64,000 nt of DNA, taken from Bromus sterilis (Eukaryota; Streptophyta; Magnoliopsida; Poales; Poaceae). A model generated the notes under the pieces. The model did no database searches, was not told where the DNA came from, and saw only the letters and a list, made by a program, of their open reading frames with translations. This document shows, one piece after another, positions 1 through 10,385 of the stretch (its first letter is position 1; each line of letters begins with the position of its first letter). A program made the translations under genes and the position numbers. The stretch covers positions 189,343,501-189,407,500 of the forward strand of contig OX465598.1 in assembly GCA_950022295.1 (NCBI GenBank). Reading direction: 5' to 3'.

Positions 1-1009
1 CCCGCTGGCGGCAGGGAGCAGCGGCTCCACGTCGGCTCGCCGGCCGACCTCCGGCGACGGCGGCGCGGCTAGGAGGTGCCCAGGCGCGGGGGAGGCGAGG
101 AGATCACCGGATCCGGCGGCGCCGGCCGGATCCCGGCGAGCAGGGCGGCGGGGAGGTGGTTCAGGGGGCGGAGGCGTGCTTGGGCTAGCCACCCATGGCG
201 CCGGGTTCCTGTCCAGGCAGAGAGAGAGAGATTAGAGAGGGAGAAGAAGAGAGAGGGAGAGGGAAGGGAGAGAGGGAAGGGGAGGAGAGGGGGGCGGCGC
301 CCGGCGGCGGCTCCTCGCCGGCGGCTGGCCGGCGCAGCGAAGGCGGCGGTGGCGGGATGCCCTCGGGCTGGTGGTGGCGGCTGGGGGGACGAGGAGAGAG
401 GAGGTGGGGAGTTGGGGCTCCCTGGGCCGTCGGATCGCGAGATCTGACGGTCCAGGATGGATCTGGGCAGATCAGATCTGAGGGGGCTAGGGTTTGCTGC
501 GAAAATGGGGATATTTCCCAGATCTGGGGGCTGGTGGTCTCTATATAGGGTAGGTTGGCTAGCCAGTTTACGCAAATACCCTCGGTACCCCTCTCTCGCG
601 TCCGGTGACTGCGTTCGTGACCGCCGAAGTTGCATACGGACTCCGATTCGGACGAAACTTCGACCTACGCGCTCAGCGCGTCGAGCCCGTCGATCGTACC
701 TCACTGCGGTGACATTCCGACAACATTTTTCGGCCCCCCTGAAAATAATCCGTTTATTCAATAAACGGGGTTTTTCGTTCCGTTGGCTGCGGCTGGTCTC
801 GTGCGGTTTTCGCGACGGTGATCGAGTGAAACCCGGTGTCGCAAAGGTCGAGTGTCAGGGTGGCAAGGGTCGGTCTCCGTCCGATACGAGATAAGAGGGG
901 AAAAAATAATCGTCGATCGATAAATCGGGGATGCAAACACCGCAAACCAATCAGACAATCAAACAATTGACACCGAAAACAATTTTTTTGTGAAATCTGG
1001 GCTGTTACA
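1..1009 (-). mobile_element. LTR fragment, minus orientation, left end outside window
   Basis: Reads as part of an LTR whose first base pair (TG) is at 1009 on the minus strand, starting TGTAACAGCCC. Read on the minus strand it has a TATA-like CTATATAG near 547-540, a leader with the AAACCCTAG motif common in plant 5' leaders near 505-490, then a GC-rich, GA-microsatellite-bearing block to the window edge. The orientation is inferred from the TATA and leader order. An AATAAA on the plus strand near 760 leaves the other orientation possible. Several overlapping frames are open in the GC-rich part, but none has a recognisable domain. The family is not identified, and the mate LTR and left target duplication lie outside the window. 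Confidence 0.5.
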
Positions 1010-2240
1010 GATGAGGAGTGTGGGCTCCCCTGCATCGTAGTCTCGTTCGAGGGTCTTCAGACGTCAGCAGTACCGCGGGCTGATTGTCGGGAAGTGCTCT
1101 TGTCTTCTCTTGCTCGAGCGGTGTATTTGTTTTTGCTTTGATTTTGCTTCACCGGCCAGTCACGCACCGTGCAGGAGTACGTTCGGGTTAGGGTCCAAAG
1201 CCCGACGTACATAGGATATAGTCCGGCGGATGACCTCTCTGTTGATTGCCGAAGGATGGGCTACTTTGTGTCGGATAGCTTCGGTGGGGTGTTCCCTAAC
1301 AAGGTGTACGCCACCCTGGAGATCTGAGTGTCGTAGAGTCACGCCAGTGCACCCCTACAGGGAAGATTAATCTATTCGAATAGTTGTGTCCACGGTAACA
1401 GGAAGCTTTATGCTGAAGCTGGATCTTACCACTACAAACTACTACTATTAAACTGTATGGTTCCGGGTTTTCTTACTCGCCGGGAAGTCGAGGAGGGGAT
1501 CTCGGAGGCATTATTATTATTAATTATTACAACTTACTATTATACAATGCTGCAGCAACTTCTGCTGCATTGTTATTACATTCATGTTATTGAACTGCTC
1601 GCTGTTTCTCTTCCCATGCTACAAGACACGTCAGAAGATGCTAGTCTTCGATAGGCCGAGCTTCTTATCCTTATTCTGATTTCTATCTTGCAGTCCACTA
1701 TATACAGCCTCCCCTTTCCATTTGATACAAATTCATAAATGCTTAGTGGCGGACGTAAGACTCGCGGGTATGCTAGATACTCACCCTTGCTTTATTTTTC
1801 CCCCTTTATGTTTTGCCTGATCGGCCGCTGCAGTCGACGTTGGAGCCTGGGAGTCCAGGAGCAGGAGATCCCCGATGTTGACCACCGCAACATGAAGATC
1901 CCCGATGCCTTTTGCGACGTCGAGTTCCCCGTTGACCAGGAGTAGTTTGGAGGTTCCTAGGCAGGAGGCCTCGCCTTTTCGATCTGTTGTTATTTGTGCT
2001 ATCCTTCTTAAGGCAACCTTGTATCCTTGTGTCTGTACTCAGATACTATTGCTTCCGCTAACTTTGTGCTCTCGAGCTGTTGTATTCGAGCCCTCGTGGC
2101 CCCTGGATTGTATTAAACAGCTTGTATTATTTTATTTATAGAGTTGTGTTGTGATATCTTACCTTGAGTCCCTGATCTTGATCGTGTACCTTGCGTGTAT
2201 GATTACTGTACACGATCTGATTTTTGGGGGTGTCACAACA
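1010..2240 (+). mobile_element. 3' part of a long gypsy LTR
   Basis: No coding frame is recognisable. The segment ends GGGGGTGTCACAACA, a typical gypsy LTR end. It carries a block at about 1349-1403 (CACCCCTACAGGG, then TATTCGAATAG, then GTGTCCACGGT) that recurs, diverged, in the remnant at 12.3-13.8 kb and inverted in both LTRs of the chromodomain element at 41.7-53.1 kb. The LTR in 1-1009 seems to have inserted into this one, so its 5' part would lie left of the window. Confidence 0.55.
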
Positions 2241-3089
2241 GTGCATTCAATGCACTAGAAGACAAGCACACACCGCTGACAGGGGGCAGCTTACACATGG
2301 CGGGCTCCCTCGGGGGTACTCGGAGCATGAATGCTCCAATCGTCCCCGCGACGCCACGGGACCTTCCTGGAAGAACCTAGGACGCCTCGTTTCCACAAGC
2401 TTAAGATAACCTCCCTTACGGTAACTGTCAGTGGGACTGTGGCGAGCCGCTTCTCTATAAAAGGGAGACGCCAACCACATCAGAAGGGGGGTGGATGGAG
2501 AGAAAAGGGGAAGAGGAAAGGCAAGGAGGAGAAACGATCAGAAGTAAGAGAAGAAGGAAGAACCATCCCATTGAGAAGCCATCACCTCCATGCATCCACC
2601 TCTGGATGCATCCACACAAAGAAGGCCGGGGAGTTCGTCTCCAGAACCTCCTAGGAGATCTCTCAAGGATTCCTCTCTGGGGGTACGAGCATCTTCATCA
2701 AGTGTAGAAGAGGTGTATAAAGTAGTGTAGTGTAGGGTAGGGTAACTTCTCCTAGAAGACCACCTTGTATTGTATTCTACTTCACCACAGGGAAAAAGAT
2801 CAGACATGCATGAGTAGGGCTTTTAGTCTCCAGACGGCCCGAACCTAGGTAAACCCCTGTGTTTACTCGCATCAGCCCATTCCCATTTCGACACCGCAAA
2901 AACCTTCGTCTACATCAAGCAACTGGGAACCTAGCGTGTTCCCTGTCCCGCACGGTCTCTGGGTCGTGCCCTCCCGGGAGCGGCCCTCCCTGAAGGTGTT
3001 CTCGGGGCAGCGTCGCCTCTGCCGTTCCCTGGTTCAGGCCCAACGACAGAGTGGCGCTAAACGGAGGACCTGAGGAATTTGACCCCGAC
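2241..3089 (+). mobile_element. LTR-like segment, possibly Tat-type
   Basis: The segment has a clear TATA box (CTATAAAAGG near 2455), a purine-rich leader and an end reading GACCCCGACA at about 3089, which resembles grass Tat-lineage LTRs. The start after 2240 is not certain (TGCATT at 2242 is a candidate). No primer site follows 3089, so it may be a 3' LTR, a solo LTR or a fragment. A purine-rich stretch (2480-2560) and CT/GA-rich text lie downstream of the TATA box. No protein domain was recognised. Confidence 0.4.
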
Positions 3090-3599
3090 AGCCGGCTTCT
3101 ATATGAGTTCTTACATTTTTTGTATACATAAGCATTATTTTCATTCTTTTGCATGTTTACTTTTCTCAACATACACAAACATATCAATTATTTCCTCCGT
3201 CAAAATATCGACTTTCATGAACATTACTAAATGAACTAAAAGTCGGTACTTGGGGGCTACAGGTTGACTCTACACCCCGATTTCAAAATAAATTGATCAT
3301 ACCAAATCATGGGGGCTACACCTCGATTTCAAAAAAAAACATGTTGATTTTATTATGATCCGGCATGACACGTAGTTAATCATCCCGATTCATGGGGGCT
3401 ACACATGGTCAAGATACTGACTCCTGAAATAATTGTTCTAAAGTCAGTACAAGTCGGTTATGCAAAACCGGTTGATTAAAGCATTCGAAGAACAAAGAGA
3501 AGCTTTACTGAAGTCACATATTCCTTTTATTAATATGTCTTCATAAGACAAAACATTACAGGCATGAACAGCACTCAAAAGAAAAACTATTGTAAAGCA
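3090..3599 (+). repeat. Non-coding spacer with three GGGGGCTAC motifs
   Basis: AT-rich spacer. The motif TGGGGGCTAC recurs near 3250, 3310 and 3394, each followed by similar text (CACCTCGATTTCAAAA or the like). The same motif occurs once per unit in the tandem arrays at 40.95-41.6 kb and, as GGGGGCTRCTT, at 31.4-32.7 kb, next to Tat-type coding sequence. I therefore read this as the 3' untranslated part of a Tat-type element facing the minus-strand gene that follows. Confidence 0.4.
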
Positions 3600-4217
3600 T
3601 CATGGCTGAATTTCTTCAACTTCATCATCAGTGTCGGAAACACCATTATTGTCAGTCGATGCACCTTCTCCATTATAAAACTCACTATCACTTCTACTGG
3701 AGCTTTCCACGCAGCACTCCCTGTGATTCCCATCAGAATCAAAGCATCTTTCCCACAAGGTTTCGTCTCCGTCGGACCTAAAGACGATGTTGTGTCGCTT
3801 TTTAAGACTACAGGAACGAATAAAAGTCTTCCAACTTTTCTTCAAGAACATGGAGCCATTATTAGAGAAGCTTGTGGTCACCCAGATTGGCCTGTGAGGG
3901 CAACCATCTGATCGAAGCCACAACGCGGGGGGCTTGGAGCAAAGGAGCTGGGAAGACGAACCCATCGACGAGGCTTTGAGCGAAGCACTATGAGGAACTC
4001 ATGGCTAAACGCCCCCTCATGAACAGCACCACGGGAGGAAGAGGAAGATAACCTCTTGCGAGATCCACGACCTTGCGCACCACATCCATCTCTACCTCCT
4101 CGGCCTCGGCCATGACCTCGACCGCGACCACGGCCATGGGAAGTTGTATTGCCTTGATCGATGGGGTCCAACTCATTGTTGTCTACGGGATCACGGTTGC
4201 GGAACTTGGGGGGCCAT
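3600..4217 (-). pseudogene. B3-like domain protein with RG-rich N-terminus, frameshifted
   Basis: Small single-exon gene of about 205 aa. The start ATG is at 4217 (MAPKFR), with a TATA-like CTATATATTC about 35 bp upstream. An acidic stretch (DPVDNNELD) is followed by a Gly/Arg-rich run (GRGRGRGHGRGRGG, about residues 30-45) and a B3-like fold. The first strand reads EFLIVLRS, then RLPSSFA. The C-terminal half has a conserved FLKKSWKTFIRSC core, then IVFRSDGDETL..CFD. An acidic Ser-rich tail follows (stop near 3600). B3 domains bind DNA in plant transcription factors. Two 1-bp frameshifts are visible: one in a run of six C directly after the start codon and one near 3889 in the middle of the B3 fold. 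Homopolymer assembly error could explain the first. A homologue with the same MAPK(Y)R start lies at 55668/63626 on the plus strand. Confidence 0.6.
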
Positions 4218-4261
4218 GAGCGAGCAAGCTTAGGAGAAGAATATATAGGACGCTCGATTTG

Positions 4262-5279
4262 GGGCACCTAGGTGCCTGGGCACCTTGCCTAGACGCCGTT
4301 GGATTTCACTAAGATGTGCGCGCATTTAAACCGCTAGGACTATTTATTTGGCAGGAATTAATGTTAATTATTGATTGATATGGAAATTTAATGCCCATGT
4401 GTGCTTTTATTTGGCAAAAATTATTGCTTATTATTACTTGTTGTATTTAGAAAGAATTATTGCTTGACAACATTAAAAAAATCAATTAATGTTCTATGGT
4501 ACGTGTACCTCTTTCCATAAAATAGCAAGTCATTTTATCATACTATTTCATTAGCGCGTTTCCATTTTTGATACATGATGACACTCATTTTTGATACGTG
4601 AGGACGCGTATATAACATACTATTTGGGTATGCCAAATTTTAGGCATGTGATTTTCTTCTAACGTACCTAGATATATCATTATATAAATTTCTTTTAACG
4701 TACCTAGGTATATCATTATATACATGAGTGTATAACTTTCTAATTGAGTATGCAAATTTTAGGTATGTGCATATCTAGGTATATCATTATTGTATACCTT
4801 GATGCAAAAAAAAATACCCATGTATATGTGGTATATTGTTTAATTCAAATGGTTAGATACTTTGGTATATCATTGTGGGTACAAAGGCATGGCTAGAGAT
4901 ACTCAAAAGTTCGTTCGTCTATTAATTGAAAATAGAAACATAAATAAAGACTGATGTATGTCTTCGCTCAAATTGTCAATTTTACGTACATCTTAAAAGC
5001 ATATGTATATGTTGATAATGAGTATGCGGGTATGATAATACCTTTGGTATATGTACGTAAAAAACATTTCTAAAAAAATTGTTCTAGAGGATTAATACTA
5101 CAAACTTTGTACTAGATGAACGACACTTATTATGGATCGGAGGGAGTAGTATTTTTCTATAAACAATCAATGCCCGTTAATGGTTGTAGTGCATGTAAAT
5201 AAAGCTTGGAAAGTCATTATATGCACGAATAATTATGACTTGCTATAACGGGATTAGGTGCTCAGGCACCTAGGTGCCC
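4262..5279. mobile_element. ~1.0 kb non-autonomous TIR DNA element
   Basis: The ends are inverted repeats of 23 bp with one mismatch: GGGCACCTAGGTGCCTGGGCACC at 4262-4284, and its complement with one change at 5257-5279. The TIR itself contains the palindrome GGCACCTAGGTGCC. The interior is very AT-rich and has no coding frame. It contains a direct repeat of about 35 bp (AACGTACCTAG.TATATCATTATATA) near 4659-4725. No clean target duplication could be read, so the superfamily is open (Mutator-like and Harbinger-like both possible). It starts about 45 bp upstream of the B3-like gene's ATG and cuts off that gene's promoter. Confidence 0.65.
5119..5148. mobile_element. Possible Stowaway-like MITE end
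   Basis: The text ending ATCGGAGGGAGTA reads on the other strand as TACTCCCTCCGATCC, the terminus of Tc1/mariner-type Stowaway MITEs that are abundant in grasses, ending in the TA target. The partner end was not found nearby, so this is a solo end inside the larger TIR element. Confidence 0.35.
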
Positions 5280-5399
5280 TAGATATATATACATAGGAGC
5301 TATTCTGTTACCGGTAGCAGAATATTATTCTGTTGCAAAGTTAGAACTGACACGTGCATTAGGTCGGTATTGTTCACCGCTCTAGTTCAAAAACCAATC

Positions 5400-6260
5400 T
5401 ATGGATGTTTTTTCATCGGAACGGGGCGTGTAATATAACGTTGGAACGCTCTGGAAAGCGCCATTCCCGTTAATATACAACTTTTTTTGCAAAATCCTCA
5501 CGGTTTTTGAGCAGTTTTCAAAATAAGTTTTTTTAATTTAAAAACGTGAATCATATTTTTGACGTAGTTTTTAAACGTTTTGTCGGAATTGAGCAAATGA
5601 GATGGCGTTGGAAAGCTTATGAAATTCCGCAACTTTTACATATATAAAGTTTTTTCTAATTTTATACGGTTTAAAAGTAATTTGAAAAATGACAAAATTC
5701 TTTGCGGATCGTGTTTTCCCCTTTTTCGCAAACCGTTTATCGGATTGACGCAAATTATATGGCGTTGAGAAGCTATGGAAAATGCGAAACTTTTTTGTAT
5801 AGAAAGTTTTTCCTAATTCTGTACGGCTTTAAAACAAATTCGAATACGGTCAAATCTAGTTTTGACTACGAAGTTTTTTACAAGTTTGTGGGAATGGGGC
5901 AAATAATATACCGTTGGAAAGAGGGCGAAAAATGTGACACCATTCATGTTGAAAATTTTCTCAAATTCTCAAAGGTTAGGAGTAGTTTAGAACGCAAGAA
6001 AACAAATCCTGTTCTGTTTCCGTCTGAAAAACAGAGTGTGTGAATTGAGTGATCTACAGGTTTGAACTGATGAGTTTAACAGTCTGAATTTTACTCTGTT
6101 TTTTTGGTATTGTTTTAGTCGCAACTTTTCAACCGTTTCTCGGAATTAAGTAAATAATATATCGTTGAAATCCTATTGAAAAGAGCGTACTTTTGATGTT
6201 GAAATTTTTATGAAATTCAATACATTTTAAGAATGTTTTTTAATGTGATAAAATTCGTAT
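5400..6260. repeat. Degenerate ~120 bp tandem repeats (TCGGAATTGAGC type)
   Basis: About five diverged units can be aligned by the core CGTTT.TCGGAATTGAGCAAAT.ATATGGCGTTGGAAAGC, followed by AACTTTT...AAAGTTTTTCTAATT..TACGGTTT. Cores start near 5410, 5575, 5735, 5885 and 6130. Similarity between units is low, so this is an old array. No protein is implied. Short open frames here are by-products of AT-rich repeats. Confidence 0.6.
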
Positions 6261-8939
6261 CGAACAAAGCGTGTATCATAGTCGTACTGATGGTGCATTC
6301 ATGTTTGAATTAATTGTCCCATTTGCGTTAGCTCGGGTGCAAGTGTGGGGCCTGTGACGAGCTTAGGTCTTACCTATACTAGCGAATCATTCGTGCCTGT
6401 ACTGATTTCCCCTATACAAGTTAGGTGTTATGTTTACATATACTAGCGAATCATTCGTGCTTGTACTAATTGCATGGTATTTTCTAAATATAATTTTTAT
6501 GGATAAGCAGAAGTGAACTAGTCGTACTGACGGGGCAGCAGAGTTTGATCAAATTGCCCCATCCATGTTAGGTCATAGCCGTACTGAAGGCGCAACTATG
6601 CTCGTATTAACGGTGCAGCCGTGTCTAAACTGATTGCCCCAAGGTGCAACATTTTTTTTTGTCTCTCTCCATCTAATAAGATGCTCAAATTAATTTGAGT
6701 TGCAGCAAGGGGCAGCTAGAACAGAGCACAAACACGCAAGAACTAGCACTCAACTCGCCATGACATTTTAACACACATATAGAGTGCACAGGCAAGAACA
6801 GATGCTACAACAGCACTAGTACTAGGACACTAGTATGCAACAGGAAGAAGGAATTAGTTACACTTGTTCTGCATATCTTTAGGATAAAGAAAAAAAGAGC
6901 AAAAAATTCTTTGGAGTCTCGAGTTGGATACTGCTGACCGCCCGCGGGCGTCCACAACGGTTGTCTTGTTGCCGACCACACAGCTAGCAACATGCCACCG
7001 CTGCGTCCACAACCGCAGGTCGATGGTGCATGCTGTCTGCCAACGCTCTACTGCTGGAGGTGAGGAGAGGCTCGGCCAACGGCGTATCAAGGAGAGATGG
7101 CGGTGGCGCGGGGTAGCAACCAGTCATGGCACTGGATGACTCAGCCTCCATCAAACGTTGCTCCGGCGTCGCTGGATAATTTGTCATTGTCTGTCGGCGG
7201 CAAAATCCTTGAACTTGGTGTACACCAGCAGCATAACTTACTGGTTATCCGCCATCTAAAATGTAGAACACACGAAAAGTTCTCAAGTAATTGAACTAAG
7301 ACGATTAAACTAGTTGAACTGAGACAATAAACTGATTGGGTCAGCAAGCTTGACAAGATAACACTAGATGAGATCAACTTCAAGTACCTGCAAAATGTTA
7401 ACACTAGATGGGCCAGCAAGCTTGAATATTGTGCTTCATTGCAATGATAATTTTAGATCAACGACTTGATGTTGCTCAACATTTCAATAATATTGAGAAG
7501 ATAATGTAATAACAACAACATTTTGTGAAAGAGGTATTGAACACCAAAGTCAGGAGTTACAGAAAATGTATGCTACTGCCTACTGCTACAGAAAGTTTCA
7601 ACTGGACTGAAATTAAAATAATAATTGAACTGAACTAAAATAAGGGATCGAGCCGAACTAAAATGAGAACTGAACTGAAACCAAACTAAAATAAGAACTG
7701 AACTAACAATAAGAACCGAAATTCAACTTCTTAATGAGTACAACTCCATACTTAAAAGTGAAACTACCTATATGACCACCAAGATGATTAGGATCTTAAT
7801 AAAAGAATGTCTGAAAAGAGGAAACAAGAATGGCATTCACCCATCTTTATAGATGCCATAACAATCCAGAAGTAAATCCATCTTTTATTTTTAGTAGTAG
7901 AGGTCCTGTAGACATGTATGATTAGCTACACAGGCAGGTTGGCATAAGGAATTAGATTTATTAAGGACACTACCTGCTAGCTTATAAATCGGCCGATTTA
8001 ACAAGTTCACAATCAAGCCCATCTCTAAAATACAGTAAGTACCTATTCTGAAGCTGCACTATTGTAGCGTTGCATTTGCATGCAAGTATCTTGTTTGCAT
8101 GTTTGTCCTAATAAAGTGCATAATTTAGAAAATTAATTGAATATACACTACTTTCAAATCCATGATAAGGAACTGTAGGTTTGATTTTCACTCGAGAGTA
8201 GTAGATGTACTGTATGTGCGACAACATCTTTTAGATCATCAAATATAAGTCATATTCAGGTTCATGTCATTGTACATAACAGATTGTAACATGTACCAAC
8301 CCATTAGTATAACTAGACAACATATATATTGCTTTGTGCATTACAATTTGATAGAAAGGAGCAGATCTAACACGTACAGTACATAGCAGACAAATGGTTG
8401 CCAACTGAATAAGTTTACATGCATATCTTTGAAATATAATAAGCACCTTACTTTTGATAGCAAGGAACAGTCCTGTTATTGTGGATTGGATTTTGGTTAC
8501 ATGTTTTGGCGTGTGAAGTGTACAACAAAGAAAAGACTAAGTTGACCCATGCCAAGCCTAAAAAGAAGACCCTGTTGTACACTTTATAAATTTTCAAGTA
8601 AATAGTTGACCTTCATATTCAAGTTCCAGGAGAAGATGAACTTATGGGGATTGTGATTTTGATCTTATTGTTTTTGAACGCACGAGCACCAATCGGTTCC
8701 AGCGGTTCACGCCCACAAGATCTGGCCGCGGCGGTTGGGGCCTCATCTTCTCTATTTCTTATTACAGTGCATGAACTGAAAAACATACAAAAGATGAACT
8801 TGTGCAAATTGGACTTATTTTTGTTTAGACTTCCCGGTTTCTCGACTTTGAACTTACCTGGGAAGCAACACACCAACCTCACCTGAGGTGCAGCACCCGG
8901 CATGATTGAACGACCAGAGATGGCACCGACGACCATTGA

Positions 8940-10385
8940 ACTAAGAATATTGACTATTCTTGGCTGAGTTATTATAGTTGAACTAAGATGATTTAATGAG
9001 TTGAACTGAGACAGTCAACCAATTGATTGCATAAAAGAGGCTAGATAAATTTCTTTTCATGGAAGGATTAATTAATATTGACTATTCTTGGCAGAGTCAT
9101 TATAGGTGAACTGAGACAAATTAACCGCTTGAACCGCGACAGTCAACTCATTTGATTGCAAAAAAAGTGTCTAAATCAACTGTTCTTGGCAGTCATTATA
9201 GTTGAACCGAGACAATTTAACTAGTTGAACTGAGTGAATCATGTGACTGATTGCAAAAAATATTTTAAATCAATTTTCTTGTGGAGGAAGTGGAGGAAGA
9301 ATTAACTAGTATTGATTGTTCTTAGCATAGCAAATATAGTAGAACTTAGAAAGCAATGAAACATAAATAACATACTCAAACATTTTAATTCACTTTTGGT
9401 TCTTATTAATTGTCAACATTTTATTTGTGTTGGGCCCTGACTTCAGCGTGAGGTAGTTTATTATTGGAAGCTGAAAAAAGAAAAATCTTCTGTTTATTAT
9501 TGGAAGTTGATCATCTTCTATAACTAGGAAGTTTTGTATATTACTGTAATATTAAACCTACCGTATACTCACCAAAACAAATTATTGCCAGTGTTATTTT
9601 CCATGTCAGGACACATAATACCAATCTAGTGTTATTTTCCAACAGTGAAACATCATCCATCATAACCGTGAACCGGCCTGCATTTTCTCCAGTCATTTAT
9701 GCTTCCACCACTTTCTGAATGCCACTGTAAGCTAGCAGCAATGGACTTGCTCGTGTCCCACCTGAGTCAAAAAGCATACAAATCAGGTTACATGTTAACT
9801 TTAATGCAGAATTTGGAGAAACTAGGTATTCAAAGATTGCTTGCCTGGGACTGCCTGCAAGTCAAAGAAATGAAGCCTCTCATTCTTCCTATGCACGGAT
9901 AAGTTACAACCCTAGAGATTTTCAGCAGAAAAAAATTACGAGCGGCACTTAGCAGAATAAATTATTTTTCTCATTCAGCTGAAAATTAAATAAACAGGTG
10001 CACTTATCATGCAGCATAATCTGAGCTTTATTTAAATGGGAAAATGAACTGAGCATGCTGACCTAGTATTGACTATTCTTGGAAGAGTTATTATAGTTGA
10101 ACCGATATAATTTATCTAGTTGAACTGAGACAACCAGGCGATTGATTGCAAAAAAGAGTCTAAATTAATATTCTTGTGGAGGAAGGAACAAGTAATATTG
10201 AATGTTCTTGGCACAGTAAATATAGTTGAACTGAGCTGATTTAACTAGTTGAACTGAGAAAATCGACTGATTGAATCAATTTCTTGTGGAGGAAGGATTA
10301 ATTATTATTCACTATTCTTGGCAGAGTTATTATAGTTGAACTAAGATTATTTAACTACTTGAACTGAGATAGTGGGTAGCAAAAG
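8940..10385. repeat. Two clusters of ~125 bp GAACTGAGAC repeats
   Basis: The unit can be read as GACTATTCTTGGCAGAGTTATTATAG, then TTGAACTGAGACAATTTAAC, then TAGTTGAACTGAGACAGTCAA, then TTGATTGCAAAAAAGAGTCTAAATCAAT and TTCTTGTGGAGGAAGGA. Copies begin near 8949, 9075, 9180, 10070, 10198 and 10310, and a partial copy is at about 7295-7340. A 700-bp unrelated block (9360-10060) separates the clusters. The units diverge by point changes and small indels. Confidence 0.65.

Noticed and set aside
69..761. 230-codon minus-strand frame at the left edge
   Set aside because: Pro/Arg/Ser-rich translation of a GC-rich LTR leader, with several equally long overlapping frames. No domain.
9699..9902. 67-codon plus frame (MLPPLSECHCKLAAMDLL..)
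   Set aside because: A single short frame in repeat-rich DNA with no recognisable domain or regulatory context.
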